This document shows, piece after piece, positions 49,401 to 58,957 of a stretch of DNA of 64,000 bases. Both the position numbers and the translations under genes were made by a program. The notes below the pieces were generated by a model that worked only from the letters and a program-made list of their open reading frames with translations, was not told the origin of the DNA and made no database searches. Position 1 is the stretch's first letter, and each line of letters opens with the position of its first letter. This DNA comes from Ancistrus triradiatus (Eukaryota; Chordata; Actinopteri; Siluriformes; Loricariidae). The DNA is taken from positions 186,001 through 250,000 of the forward strand of contig JAJAGP010000092.1 in the NCBI GenBank assembly GCA_025084515.1, in the 5' to 3' direction.

Positions 49401-51552
49401 GTCTCTTTCTTATGGTGGAGGCATGAACATTGACCTTAACTGAGGAAAGTGAGGCCTGCAGTTCTTTGGATGTTGTTGTGGGGTCTTTTGTGACCCCTTG
49501 GATGAGTTGTCACTGCGCTCTTAGGCTAATTTTGGTCGGCCAGCCACTCCTGAGCAGGTTTACCACTGTTCCATGTCTTCGCCCTTTTCCCAAAGCTTTA
49601 GAAATGGCTTTATAACCCTTTCCAGTCTGATAGATCTCAATTATGAAATTATTCTTGCTGCATTTATAGCAATAGAAAAGATCATGCTGCAGACATCAAC
49701 TCTTGATCTTGTGTTATGATACAAAAGTTATTGACTTTTCATTTCTTTACTTTCACATTTTAACTTGCATAGTGCATAGTGGTTGGCATCTATCCTGGAG
49801 AAGACATAAGCATACCCTCAGTGGGATGCTGGTCCACTGAAAGGTCAGCAGAGGTTATTTTTACGATGTCAGAGGATGATCACCCAACCAGTTTATTTCC
49901 TTTCTTTATGTAAGTTAGGCCACCATCTGATTAGATAGACCATTTTTTATCAATGGTATAAATGACCATATATAATTATTTATCAATCTTTTTATTAGAA
50001 TACAACCATAAAATATAGGAAATTTGTATGCGATATTGAAAACAACTAAAAAATCAGAAATCAGCTTCTATATGCCAGACTTGCAAGTACTTAGTGTGAC
50101 CTCCCTTTACATTTGAGCAATAGCAGCATCTGGCAGCTTCACAGGGATGCTAAGTTAACCCTTCTACGGTCTGAAGAAGCCTAATCCGGAATGGTCTTTT
50201 TTCGGAAGGGCAGCAACCAAGAAGCCACTTTTTCGGAAGGGGAACAGATTGAAAAGTCTATGCTAAAGCTCACAAAGGTCGGAATGAAGTTCAGCAGAAA
50301 AGAGTATTATGGAGTATTGTGAAGTGACGTATTCAAGCTTTTGGGTCCAATTGTTGACAACATCTTATATATGGTTATTATAAAAATGCTAAAACAACTA
50401 AGACATTTGAACATCTCTAAACTTATATAGTCATTTTTTCAACGTCACTATAAAGTCACAAATAAAACAGTGTGGTGCTTTAAGGCTGTTTAGTTTCCAC
50501 TTACTTCGATTATCTTTGCTCTGTAGGGTAGGATACAGATTTTTGGAAGGTCGCCCGAGAGTGCCTTCTCCTCCACCTCCTCCTCCTCCTCCTCCTCCTC
50601 CAGTGCCTATGGCCACACTATTATTTCTTTCTCCCTGTTGAACTGGGTTAGACTGGTGGCGTAGCATGTCCACCAAAGCCCTGGCAGCACAGACACACCA
50701 ACAAAAAACACAGTGAATCAGACAGTTGTGATTACACTTACATTTGAAACAATTGCACCTCTAATAGAGCTGGTTGATTTATATTTGAGTTCAGTGATTA
50801 CGCTCAGGTGTCTCTTCTCACCTGGGCATATTGAGCTCCCGGTTGCGGGCCTGCCGTGAGGCCTTGTTAAATGCCACCTTGATGGCAACGGCCACCGCGA
50901 CGGTGAATGAGATGACTCCACCGATGACATATATGGTGTTGTTGCTCTGCTCGATGCGACTGAGGTCAGGGTCAGTGAAGTGATGGGGGGGTTTGGTGCC
51001 TGGAGGTGCCGTGTTGGCCCATACTGGGGAGTGGTAGTTATTGCATGTGTTTTGATCAAGCCGGCGTGAGCGATCTGGACAGCAGAAGCGATAGTGGCAC
51101 GTGCCACAGCAGTAAATGAAATCGTCCTTGGAGCAGTTAAAGGTCAGATCGTATTGGCCCATGACATCATAATAACCTCGACATACATCCACTTCCACTA
51201 GTCTGCGAGGTGGTGGAGGCACCTTTGCTGCACCATGTGGAGGCTTTAGGGCATCAACTGTGGCATTTTTAGATAACATGACCTGAGCCTGGGGTCTAGG
51301 CGGTGTCTCCGGCCACGCTGTAGTCCCTGTCCCTCGGCCATTTCCTCTCCCGTTTCCTCCACCTCTTGACTGTTGTAGGAAGAATGCCCAGGTGCTGGGC
51401 CTGGGACTGATGGTGGGGGTGCTGGTGGGTCTGGGGAGCACTTTTCTGGGTCTAGAGGGATCTGACACGCTGGCTGCAGACGTGTTAAATGGAGCAGTGA
51501 TTAGCAGAAAGAGGAGGATGACACGCGTTTGAGCTTCCAAGGTGGGCATCAT
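39496..51552 (-). CDS. shisa7: Shisa-family receptor auxiliary protein, SHISA7-like (five exons)
   Basis: Joining 51552-50822, 50680-50505, 47861-47796, 47649-47461 and 40400-39496 gives 689 codons (688 residues plus TGA); every junction is GT-AG and in phase. The product is a type I membrane protein: signal peptide (MMPTLEAQTRVILLFLLITA), Pro/Gly-rich segment, eight-cysteine Shisa domain at residues 124-170, one transmembrane helix near 207-224, and a long cytoplasmic tail ending EVTV, a PDZ ligand. Shisa6, 7 and 9 share this plan and modulate synaptic AMPA receptors; mammalian Shisa7 also acts on GABA-A receptors. I chose shisa7 because the tail wording near the end (RQNTIEQLHFIPG, SKNEVTV) fits what I recall of SHISA7, and because of linkage to znf865. 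Shisa6 is the main alternative. The start could be either of two adjacent ATGs (51552, 51549). Confidence 0.82.
40401..41280 (-). other. shisa7 intron 4, 3' part, no repeats recognised
   Basis: AT-rich intron sequence. At 40930-40990 'tcgattcatgattcacgatt' and similar motifs repeat locally. Confidence 0.5.
41281..41510 (+). mobile_element. LTR-like or promoter-bearing repeat, copy 1
   Basis: Contains aacgctagagggtagtg, 'acacctgctggctcgtgtat' and tatttaagcgcacgagccca, a TATA-like box with transcription-start-like spacing. The same order occurs, reversed, at 43090-43345. Solo-LTR-like, but termini are not resolved. Confidence 0.4.
41515..41840. repeat. partial duplicate of the LINE/insert segment at 42.39-42.83 kb
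   Basis: 41515-41590 matches LINE text at 42392-42470 (aatgccatactattattgct; ctgtcactggtgatgg), then jumps to insert text matching 42600-42840 (ttttaggacccaaatgcagt; gggattgaaccctgggctgc). About 125 bp present in the 42-kb copy are absent here. The insert part read on the minus strand has a tRNA-like head (TGGCTGAGTGG, GGTTCAATCCC). Confidence 0.7.
41915..42075. mobile_element. left half of a MITE split by a LINE
   Basis: 'gacatgcactaaataatcc', 'catgtaaacagcataatctg' and 'tctcagattggatt' are inverted counterparts of text at 45510-45650. Confidence 0.5.
42215..43736 (+). pseudogene. L2/CR1-type LINE, reverse transcriptase region, broken
   Basis: Plus-strand text encodes, in pieces, ...VSPILKKTGLDTSGMENYRP | VSNLPVVSELLERVVASQLL and FQSGFWPKKYTETALL, the N-terminal motifs of an L2/CR1-clade reverse transcriptase. 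Later pieces (YGGIPQGSVLGS near 43680-43715) are the conserved PQGSVLGP-type motif. The ORF is cut by an insertion at 42552-43352 and by a Tc1 at 43737, and has frameshifts. The remainder continues at 44523. Confidence 0.8.
42552..43352. mobile_element. ~800-bp insertion in the LINE, composite
   Basis: It splits the codons for YRP and VSNLP; short flanks acctgt occur on both sides. It begins tgttacggttcgccatg, contains the tRNA-like segment shared with 41.6 kb, two imperfect ~100-bp tandem units (42781-42890 and 42925-43020: aacctttaagggcacaaaaa), and a right part inversely related to the LTR-like repeat at 41281-41510. Class unresolved; a non-autonomous LTR element is possible. Confidence 0.55.
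43737..44522 (+). pseudogene. Tc1/mariner family A, 5'-truncated, inside the LINE
   Basis: Begins within the catalytic core (the SDETK region decayed to 'ESKIELFGTNST', 43740) and runs to the right terminus gcctcactg beside TA. Frames hold 'GWVFQHDNDPKHTARAMKE' (44000-44057), with the second catalytic Asp. The left terminus is missing, so it did not arrive by simple cut-and-paste at this end. Confidence 0.8.
44523..45235 (+). pseudogene. LINE 3' part, reverse transcriptase C-terminus
   Basis: Plus strand: LSLKDAENLVHAFIRSRLYY then CNSLLFG, and after a stop EHITPVLEQLHWL ... ILLTFKVLNGL, the typical thumb/C-terminal end of L2/CR1-clade enzymes. One in-frame stop (KI*) and lost residues disable it. 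Confidence 0.75.
45510..45655. mobile_element. right half of the MITE split by the LINE
   Basis: 'tgattggattactgacaaaa tcagatta' and 'aagtgcatgtatacctactc' are inverse to the left half near 41.92-42.07 kb. Confidence 0.5.
45963..47391 (-). pseudogene. Tc1/mariner element, family C, in shisa7 intron 4
   Basis: Inverted ends caaccccacaacaaaaaaag and (right) ctttttctgatttgtggttg with TA flanks. The minus strand has a 166-codon frame (46237-46737) with SSFMVWGCVITYGNLQLQFC and FQQDNAKKA, the catalytic Asp-Asn signature. The upstream half is frameshifted. Opposite in orientation to the copy at 10.94 kb and better preserved. Confidence 0.85.
47461..47649 (-). CDS. shisa7: shisa7 exon 4
   Basis: 189 nt, phase 1 on both sides. 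Acceptor ctacag, donor ctgg|gtgagt. Encodes ERASRMNNMQMTSGG, then HSLHNLAQLPPSYEAAMK, a PPSY motif found in the tails of the Shisa superfamily, and ends YSSLKRLG. A family-C Tc1 element ends only 69 bp downstream of the donor. Confidence 0.85.
47796..47861 (-). CDS. shisa7: shisa7 exon 3: 66-nt symmetric exon
   Basis: Acceptor ttttacag, donor g|gtaagt. Encodes MGNLQHNFIHTSGSSPKHTA plus TI. Phase 1 on both sides and a multiple of three, so it could be skipped without changing frame. Confidence 0.8.
48090..48285. repeat. dispersed repeat (cttatccatttcagggttga / cccaggcatctctgtccccc)
   Basis: Text typical of a common teleost interspersed repeat, in shisa7 intron 2. The right side joins the family-D fragment. 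Confidence 0.45.
48286..48600 (+). mobile_element. Tc1-like family D, 3' fragment
   Basis: 'gatctacaggcccagctgca', 'catctcatcttgtatccaaa' style text and 'caacaactccttcttgatga' match the end of the 20.8-21.97 kb copy. 5' part absent. Confidence 0.65.
48671..49640 (-). pseudogene. Tc1/mariner element, family E, truncated
   Basis: Left end cagttgtgtgaaaaagtgtt then tgcccccttcttgatttc beside TA. Minus-strand frames: DDE end 'KRTWVLQQDNDPKHTSKSTS' and 'RPDLNPIEML' (49069-49290), with the first-Asp region deleted near 49290-49310 and the DNA-binding half read from 49310-49600. The right terminus is missing. A relative forms part of the chimera at 57.5-58.3 kb. Confidence 0.8.
49910..50405. mobile_element. 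Tc1-derivative relic related to 1.76-2.13 kb
   Basis: Shares 'tttttattagaatacaacca taaaatataggaaat', 'tagtgtgacctcc' and 'ggaatggtctttt' with the 1.76-kb copy but is longer. No transposase frame. Lies in shisa7 intron 2. Confidence 0.55.
50505..50680 (-). CDS. shisa7: shisa7 exon 2: juxtamembrane tail with poly-Gly
   Basis: 176 nt. Starts after gtgctgccag, completing the Arg codon, then ALVDMLRHQSNPVQQGERNN. A trinucleotide tract encodes eleven consecutive Gly. Ends KDNR and one base before gtaagt. Phase fits the next exon. Confidence 0.85.
50566..50600. repeat. (CCT)n coding microsatellite in shisa7
   Basis: Encodes poly-Gly on the minus strand in exon 2. Length changes keep frame. Confidence 0.9.
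50822..51552 (-). CDS. shisa7: shisa7 exon 1: signal peptide, Cys-rich domain, TM helix
   Basis: Frame is open upstream to 51684, but the hydrophobic leader directly after ATG-ATG at 51552/51549 marks the start. The Cys-rich domain reads VCRGYYDVMGQY, then FNCSKDDFIYCCGTCHYRFC and a final C at 170. N-glycosylation sequons: NAT (96), NCS (139), NNT (204). The helix IYVIGGVISFTVAVAVAI is followed by positive residues (KVAFNKASRQAR). Donor ag|gtgaga; ends two bases into an Arg codon. Confidence 0.88.
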
Positions 51553-53048
51553 TTTTATGTGACTAACGCTGCTATTTTCTGTTGCTGACTCAACACACTG
51601 CTCAGTGTAGAATCCTCCTTGTAAAACCAATTCTTTAACAGTGTACGTAAGTCGCGGGTTTCCGGCGTATGGTGTCTGTATCAAAACAGTCCATAAGTAA
51701 ATGAGGATCTGCTTAAAGTCTATAACAAAAAAATCTGTGCAGAGCTCTGAGGAGGATTTGGTGGCAGGTATTACAATGTGGCTTCAGATTTGAGGGAGTA
51801 TCAACCTCTCTTTTCTCTTATAGAAAGAATGAAGGCTGAGCAAATAGTCTGTGGCTTTGTGAAAATAAAGAAAAACAAGAAAAAGCATCAACCATTTAAT
51901 GTGGTGGAGATCATGAAAGGATTCTTATTTTAGGAACAAAAACTCACTTTCACCTTTCATTAAAGGTTTGTGGCAAAAGCTATTTTACGCTATTTTAGAA
52001 TGGCTTCCTTTCTTAATTGTATTACATCGAATACTATTTAAGGTAGAGTTACGATTTAGGAAGGCTTTCAGCTGAGAAATGTAAGCACATACCTTTGTAC
52101 ATATATATGTTCCTATTTTGGCACTTATTAATATGAGTATTTCACTTAAGAGCAGAGGTTAACTGTAAACACCATAAAATGTAAACGGATGTACTGTGAC
52201 TTCAATACAATTTGGGCACTCTTTAGATTCAACAGTGGCACTTGAGTCATTAGGAATTTCCCTGACCAGTAATACTCCCTGAATTCAATTTTAATTGAAT
52301 TATTTAAAAGAGTTTAATAATAATCTATGCTAATTAAATTACTTTAATAACCTAACGCTAATCTACATTTACGTCTTTAGAGGACTACTTATGGTCATGT
52401 AATCTTTGGAACGGTTAAGGTTAGTGTGATGAGGAATCATTTTGTCTGCACAGCCCTTCTGAGGCCTCTCGCTAATGCTTTCTCACTCAAGACCAGTCAG
52501 CACTCATTCTTTCAAACACTTACTCAAAAAGGAAATGTGTGGATGAAATAAAACGTACAAATTCTTCTGTCTTTATGGAGAAATTATTTCAAATAAAGGA
52601 ATTCCTTTCTGGCTTATTCAAAAAATATCCACTGGTGATATATAACTGTAAAAGCTGGTCTTGATGAAAAAAGTAAGAAAACAGTTCCACTTGTTCCAAA
52701 AGACACTTGCAAAGTATGAAGACGTCGAAAATATGGATTCTCTCACTAAAATTGTCGGAGAAACATCACTGTATTCGGGCACAGAAGAAGATCTGTTTTT
52801 GAGTACTTTCGCATTGTCAACATAGATGAGGAATGTTTTGATACTGTGGCACGTAAACAATAAAAAACAATTTTGAAATCCTTTTATTCCTTAAGCATTC
52901 CACTTGGTTGACTTTGGAATCGGATGATCCTTAACAGCATTCCCATGGTTCGAGGGAGGTGTGGTGGTTCTGAAATGTAGAACAAATCGGTACATTACTA
53001 ATATATCTTTATGTTGTGTTTATACACACACATTAATACAGACACATA
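51553..53048. other. shisa7 5' flank, nothing recognised
   Basis: AT-rich with no CpG island and no clear TATA box near the ATG. A non-coding first exon may lie further right. ORFs (for example 52618-52860, minus) show no domain. Confidence 0.45.
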
Positions 53049-54812
53049 CATTCACCAATAACTTTATTAGGAACACCTCCTTGTTTCTACACTCATTGTC
53101 CATTTGTCTGTTCCACTTACCATATACAGTAGTGCTTGAAAGTTTGTGAACCCTTTAGAAATTTCTATATTTCTCTATATAAAGGTGGCCTAAAACATCA
53201 TCAGAGTTTCACACAAGTCCTAAAAGTAAATAAATAGAACCCAGATAAACAAATGAGACAACAATATTATACTTGGTCATTTATTTATTGAGGAAAATGA
53301 TCCAATATTACATATCAGTGAGTGGCAAAAATATGTGAACCTCTAGGATTAGCAGTTCATTTGAAGGAGAAATTAGAGTCAGGTGTTTTCAATCAATAGG
53401 ATGACAATCAGGTGTGAGTGTTTTATTTAAAGAACAGGGATCTATCAAAGTCTGCTCTTCACAACACATGTTTGTGGTAGAGTATCATGCACGAACATTT
53501 CTGAGGACCTCAGAAAATGAGTTATTGATGCTCATCAGGCTGGAAAAGGTTACAAAACCATCTCTAAAAAGTTGGGATTCCACCAATCCACAGTCAGCCA
53601 GATTGTGTACAAATGGAGGAAATTCAAGACAATTGTTACCCTCCCCAGGAGTGGTCGACCAACAAACATCACTCCAAGAGCAAGGCATGTAATAGTTGGC
53701 GAGGTCACAAAGGACCCCAGGGTAACTTCTAAGCAACTGAAGGCCTCTCTCACATTGGCTAATGTTAATGTTCATGAGTCCACCATCAGAAGAACACTGA
53801 ACAACAATGGTGTGCATGGCAGGGTTGCAAGGAGAAAGCCACTGCTCTCCAAAAAGAACATTGCCGCTCGTCTGCAGTTTTCTAAAGATCACGTGGACAA
53901 GCCAGAAGGCTATTGGAAGAATGTTTTGTGGACGGCTGAGACCAAAATAGAACTTTTTGGGTTAAAAGAAAACCATTATGTTTGTAGAAAGGAAAAAACA
54001 CTGCACAGCATTAAGAAACCTTATTCCATCTGTGAAACATGGTGGTGGTAGTATCATGGTTTGGGCCTGTTTTTTGCCTGCATCTGGGCCAGGACGACTT
54101 GCCATCATTGATGGAACAATGGATTCTGAATTATATCAGAGTTAGTTCATCTGTCCATGAACTGAATCTCAGAGAAGGTGGGTCATGCAGGAAGACAATG
54201 ACCCTAAGCACACAAGTCATTCTACCAAAGAATGGTTACAGAAGAATAAAGTTAATGTTTTGGAATGGCCAAGTCAAAGTCCTGACCTCAGTCCAATCGA
54301 AATGTTGTGGAAGGACCTGAAGTGAGCAGTTAATGTGAGGAAACCCACCAACATCCCAGAGCTGAAGCTGTTCTGTATGGAGGAATGGGCTAAAATTCCT
54401 CCAAGCCGGTGTGCAGGACTGATCAACAGTTACAGGAAACGTTTAGTTGCAGTTATTGCTGCACAGGGGGGTCACACCAGATACTGAAAGCAAAGGTTCA
54501 CATACTTTTGGCACTCACTAACAAGTAATATTGGGTCATTATGCAGAAATACAGAAAATGCTACAGGATTCACAAACTTTCAAGTACCTGTACCAGCACA
54601 ACACACACTAACACACCATCACTGCAGTGCTGAGATCCACCACCCAAAATGCACCTGATCTTTGAGGGTCCTCTGAGAATCCAGAGTAAAGGGGACAAAC
54701 AATGTACGTAGAGAAACAGATAGACTACAGTTTGTATTTGTAGAACTACAAAGTGCTCCTATACAGTAAGTGGAACGCAAGGAGGTGTACCTAATGAAGT
54801 GATCGGTGAGTG
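53049..54812. mobile_element. foldback element, copy 2, interrupted by Tc1
   Basis: Left arm cattcaccaataactttatt then 'cacctccttgtttctacact'; right arm 'aacgcaaggaggtgtaccta' and gatcggtgagtg, with TA on both sides. A Tc1 lies inside. The left arm keeps only about 75 bp and the right about 220 bp, so part of the foldback was deleted. Confidence 0.75.
53127..54590 (+). pseudogene. Tc1/mariner element, family B, most complete copy
   Basis: 1,464 bp with both ends (cagtagtgcttgaaagtttg; right caaactttcaagtacctg) and TA flanks. The 159-codon frame (53572-54051) starts in the helix-turn-helix (HQSTVSQIVYKWRKFKTIVT), has GRPTNITPRARHVI and the AT-hook-like linker, and reaches KNVLWTAETKIELFG, where the first catalytic Asp of DET is changed to Ala. 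After a frameshift near 54040 come 'ILNYIRVSSSVHELNLREG' and decayed distal motifs. The start Met codon region is upstream in another frame. Inactive. Confidence 0.88.
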
Positions 54813-55353
54813 TACACAGCCTTTGAAAAGACCACACGTTTGTTTCTGTACACTTAGAGCCAAATATCACGGAGGCATACTGCAAGGTGGTAATGTTATA
54901 AGGAAATATTAAAGACTAATTAACAGATTTGACAAGCAAAGCGAAAGATACATTTGTGCCTTCATAAATACTTGAGCAAAAAATGTTAATAGGTGCATTC
55001 TCTGTGAAAGCCTTTCAAGCATTTCAAAACACATTAGAGATAATTGGTGTACACTTGATTATCCTGACGACTACATCACAAACATTGAAGGGAATAATTC
55101 CAGAATACACTAGGAGAGAAGAAAAGGAACGGTACATAATTGTCGTGCTGCATAGGGCAGAGCAGGGTAATGGCGGTTTGTTTAATATGTTTCTATGTGC
55201 CAGTGTGAGTCACAGGCATTGAGAGGTCTGAATAGTGGCGATGATCTGAACAAGTAGTGATCAATTCCTTTCATAGGGTACATGATGAGCGAGAGACAGT
55301 GCGTGCTTGGTTGCTTGTGGGTGCATTATTATATGTCAGTATGTTTACGAGCT
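54813..55353. other. non-coding spacer, nothing recognised
   Basis: No domain-bearing ORF and no recognised transposon end. Confidence 0.45.
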
Positions 55354-55361
55354 GTGTATGT

Positions 55362-55416
<55 letters not shown>

Positions 55417-55427
55417 CGCGCGCGCGA
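55354..55427. repeat. (TG)n followed by (CG)n tract
   Basis: About 30 TG units ending in alternating GC (cgcgcgcg). Alternating purine-pyrimidine sequence of this length can form Z-DNA. Confidence 0.95.
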
Positions 55428-56346
55428 GTTATTCTCCCGCTCTGAAAGTGTCTAATTTGTATTTGATTTTTATTTTGCATTTGCACGGCTTAAATGCAGA
55501 GCAGAGAAGAGCTGGAACAAACAGAGCCAGAGGTATGTTCGGAGCTGTGTGTGTGTGGCGATGGCGGAGTGCGTGTTCATGTGTGTGGGAGTTCAGCGTG
55601 TGGGTGGCAGAGAATGGAGAGCTTTCTGTGACACCACTTACCAACACACACATGCACACAGTATACAGCATGATATGTGCATGCAGCATATAAGGTGCGA
55701 CTAGAAAACCTAATTCAATCCACAAACACAGACTGCAATAAAAGTCTACAAGTCCCATAAGGTGAACAAACATGTAGGCAAACACAGAATGGAATAAAAC
55801 GCAGAGCCTCATAACACATCGTTACACATCAATAGGATTGTCCTACACACCACAGTGGGTGCATGCACTGGTGCACAGCACAAAACATACATAAGCTACA
55901 CACTCACACCCACACAACACACATACACTGTGCTATTAATTATTATAACTATGTAATTATGCCACCATTTAATGATGCCCTCCCTTCTGATGTCACTCTT
56001 AACCAGTCTAATCTATCAGGACAAAAGATGTTCAGATTTATTAAATCTATGTTATGTTATATGGCATGGACTCCAAAAAATCTGATGATCCATGTTATTC
56101 AAGCATCATTTCACCATAATCCAAAAATCATCTTGATCTTCAAGTGCCCTCATATTTGCTCTGTGGGGTTTAATAAGTCAACGACAGTCCAATTAACTCA
56201 AATTGTTATGCTTAATATATCATTTGCAATGGAAATCACTGTATTATATTCAAAAAATAAAAATAACAACTGAAGCATTTCCAGTAACAGCTTCCTTAGC
56301 CCTGCAACACTCTATTTAGATGCAGTAGTACAGTGGTATTTAGATA
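55428..56346. other. non-coding spacer, CA-rich in places
   Basis: Short TG/CA tracts (55540-55560, 55645-55670, 55880-55930). ORFs on both strands are simple-sequence artefacts. Confidence 0.45.
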
Positions 56347-57106
56347 CAGTGGTGCTTAAACGTTTGTGAACACTTTCAGATTTTCTCATCAGATGTCATC
56401 AGATTTTTAGATTTTTCAAGTCCTAAGAATGAAGAGAACCAAATGAAATCAATAACACTAGCCAATGTGAGAGACATTCAGTTGCTTAGAAGTTACCCTG
56501 GGGTCCTTTTGACCTTGTCAACTATTACACGCCTTGCTCTTGGAGTGATCGTTGTTGATCGACCACTCCTGGGGAGGGTAACAATGGTCTTGAATTTCCT
56601 CCATTTGTACACAATCTGGCTGACTGTGGATTGGTGGAATCCCAACTCTTTAGAGATGGTTTTGTAACCTTTTCCAGCCTGATGAGCATCAATAACTCAT
56701 TTTTATGAGGTCCTCAGAAATCTGCTTTATTCGTGCCATGATACACTTCCACAAACATGTGTTGTGAAGAGCAGACTTTGATAGATCCCTGTTCTTTAAA
56801 TAAAACAGGGTCCCCACTCACACCTGATTGTCATCCCATTGATTGAAAACACCTGACTCTAATTTCACTTTCAAATGAACTGCTAATCCTAGAGGTTCAC
56901 ATACTTTTGCCACTCACTAATATGTAATATTGGATCATTTTCCTCAATAAATAAATGACCAAGTATAATATTGTTGTCTCATTTGTTTAACTGGGTTCTC
57001 TTTATCTACTTTTAGGACTTGTGTGAAAATCTGATGATGTTTCAGGTCAAGTTTATGCAGAAATATATAAAATTCTAAAGGGTTCACAAACTTTCAAGCA
57101 CCACTG
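56347..57106 (-). mobile_element. Tc1 family B deletion derivative (760 bp)
   Basis: Both ends are present (cagtggtgcttaaacgtttg; inverse at right) beside TA. Only the DNA-binding part of the gene remains (minus-strand counterpart of LPRSGRSTTITPRARRVI, 56510-56690); the catalytic half is deleted. Non-autonomous. Confidence 0.8.
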
Positions 57107-57108
57107 TA

Positions 57109-58324
57109 GAAGGACTTGGTGTGCTTAGTGTTGCTGTCTTGCTGCAGCACTCGCATTCTCTTGAGCTTCACTTTACAGATGTTCAGACATTTTCCTTTAG
57201 AATTTGCTGGTAAAATTCGGAATTCATTGTTCCATCAGTGATGGCAAGACCATCCTGGCCCAGATGCAGCAAAACAGACCCAAATCCTGATACTACCACC
57301 ACCAAGTTTCACAGATAAGGTTCTTATGCTGGAAAACAGTATGTTCCTTTCTCCAGACATAACGGTTCTTATACCAAGAAGTTCTGTTTTTGTCTCAACC
57401 GTAAAAGTATTTCTCCAATAGCAAGCAGCAGTGTTTTTTTTGGACAGCAGTGGCTTTCTCCTTGCAACACTGCCATGCACACCATTGCTGTTCAGTGTTT
57501 ACCTGATGGTGGATTCTTGGGGATCATCAAGATGTGTTCTGGAAAAATTGAGACAAGCTCTAATGTTCTTTTTGCTCAGAGGTGCTTTTCGTCTTGGAAC
57601 TCTGCCATGCAGGCCATTTTTGCCCAGTCTCTTTCTTATGGTGGAGGCGTGAACACTGACCTTAACTGAAGCAAGTGAGACCTGTAGTTCTTTGGATGTT
57701 GTTGTGGGGTCTTTTGTGACCTCTTGGATGAGTCGTCGCTGTGCTCTTGGGGTAATTTTGGTCGGCCGGTCACTCCTGGGAAGGTTCACCACTGTTCCAT
57801 GTCTTCGCCATTTGTGGATAATGGCTCTCACTGTAGTTCACTCGAATCCCAAAGCTTTAGAAATGGCTTTATAACCTTTTCCAGACTGATACATCTCAAT
57901 TACTTTCTTTCTCAATTGTTCCTGAATTTCTTTGGATCTCAGCATGATGTGTAGCTTTTAAGGATCTTTTGGTGTACTTCACTTTGTCAGGCAGTTCCTA
58001 TTTAAGTGATGTCCTGATTGAGAACAGGTGTGGCAATAATCAGGCCTGAGTGTGGCTAGAGACAGTGAACTCAGGTGTGATAAACCATAGTTAAGTTATG
58101 TTTTAACAAAGGGGGCAATCACTTTTTCACACAGGGCCATGTAGGTTTTGATTATTTTCTCCCTTAACAATAAACATCTTCATTTAAAAACTGTATTTTG
58201 TGTTTACTTGTATTGTCTTTGACTAATATTTAAATTGGTTTGATGTTCCGAAACACTTAAGTGTGACAAACATGCAAAAAAATAGGAAATCAGGAAGGGG
58301 GCAAACACTTTTTCTACACCAATG
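57109..58324 (-). pseudogene. chimeric Tc1 relic: family E head joined to family B core
   Basis: Reading the minus strand from 58324: family-E terminus (cattggtgtagaaaaagtgt then ttgcccccttcctg), then a 110-codon frame (57499-57831) with HKWRRHGTVVNLPRSDRPTK and GLHGRVPRRKAPLSKKNIRA, ending RTHLDDPQ. At about 57517 it switches to family-B sequence (STIR, then MHGSVARRKPLLSKKNTAA and GGGSIRIWVCFAASGPG). It stops without a terminus at 57109, directly beside the family-B derivative. Confidence 0.75.
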
Positions 58325-58761
58325 TAAGTATGAACACAATAAATAAATTCAACACTCATTAGCCAATGTTCAAAAAGTATTAGGAAGGTTTTGATGTCAC
58401 TTAGGGTCTATCATAGTATTCATGGTACTTTAGAATCTGCATGGCTTCTGCCTCAAAGACATTTGAAGAGAATTTTATATCTCATAAGTTAGAAACTGTA
58501 ATGTTTTCCATCTATGTTTCAATTTATCCTCACTAATTGGCATATTTTTGTGAAACTCATTTGTGTCCTGCTGTTTTATGTTATACTAACTAGCACTGAA
58601 ACTAAATGCTGAGTGTACAGTAACAGCAGGTGAAACCCCCCTCCGCTACTCACCCATCTCTTAGTGACTGACTGTTCTGGAAATTCAGTTGATCAGCTTC
58701 ACTCATCAGGAGACACACATGGGATAAGTCGCTATCAGCTAAACCAAGATTTACATTTGCA
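58325..58761. other. non-coding spacer, nothing recognised
   Basis: No repeat or ORF support. Confidence 0.45.
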
Positions 58762-58957
58762 TTAACATTTACAGCATTTAGCAGATACCCTTATCCAGAG
58801 TGACTTACCATTGATACAGTCTTACAATCCAAGCAATTGTGGGTTTAGGGCCTTGCTCAAGGACCCAACAGTGGTAACTTGGCAAAGGTGGGATTTGAAC
58901 CCTGGACCTTCTGGTCCATAGTCCAGTACCTTACCCGCTAGGATACCACAGTCCCAA
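58762..58957 (-). mobile_element. tRNA-derived SINE, full length
   Basis: Same family as 29.09 and 30.08 kb, without the internal deletion. Minus strand: head 'gtggtatcctagcgggtaag', B-box-like GGTTCAAATCC, tail 'actctggataagggtatctg ctaaatgctg'. Confidence 0.8.

Noticed and set aside
51553..51684. 44-residue upstream extension of the shisa7 frame
   Set aside because: It would bury the hydrophobic leader; the adjacent ATG pair at 51552/51549 directly before a signal peptide is the better start.
55307..55693. Long ORFs on both strands with Cys-Val and Thr-His runs
   Set aside because: They read through the (TG)n tract; the frames are open only because the repeat lacks stops.
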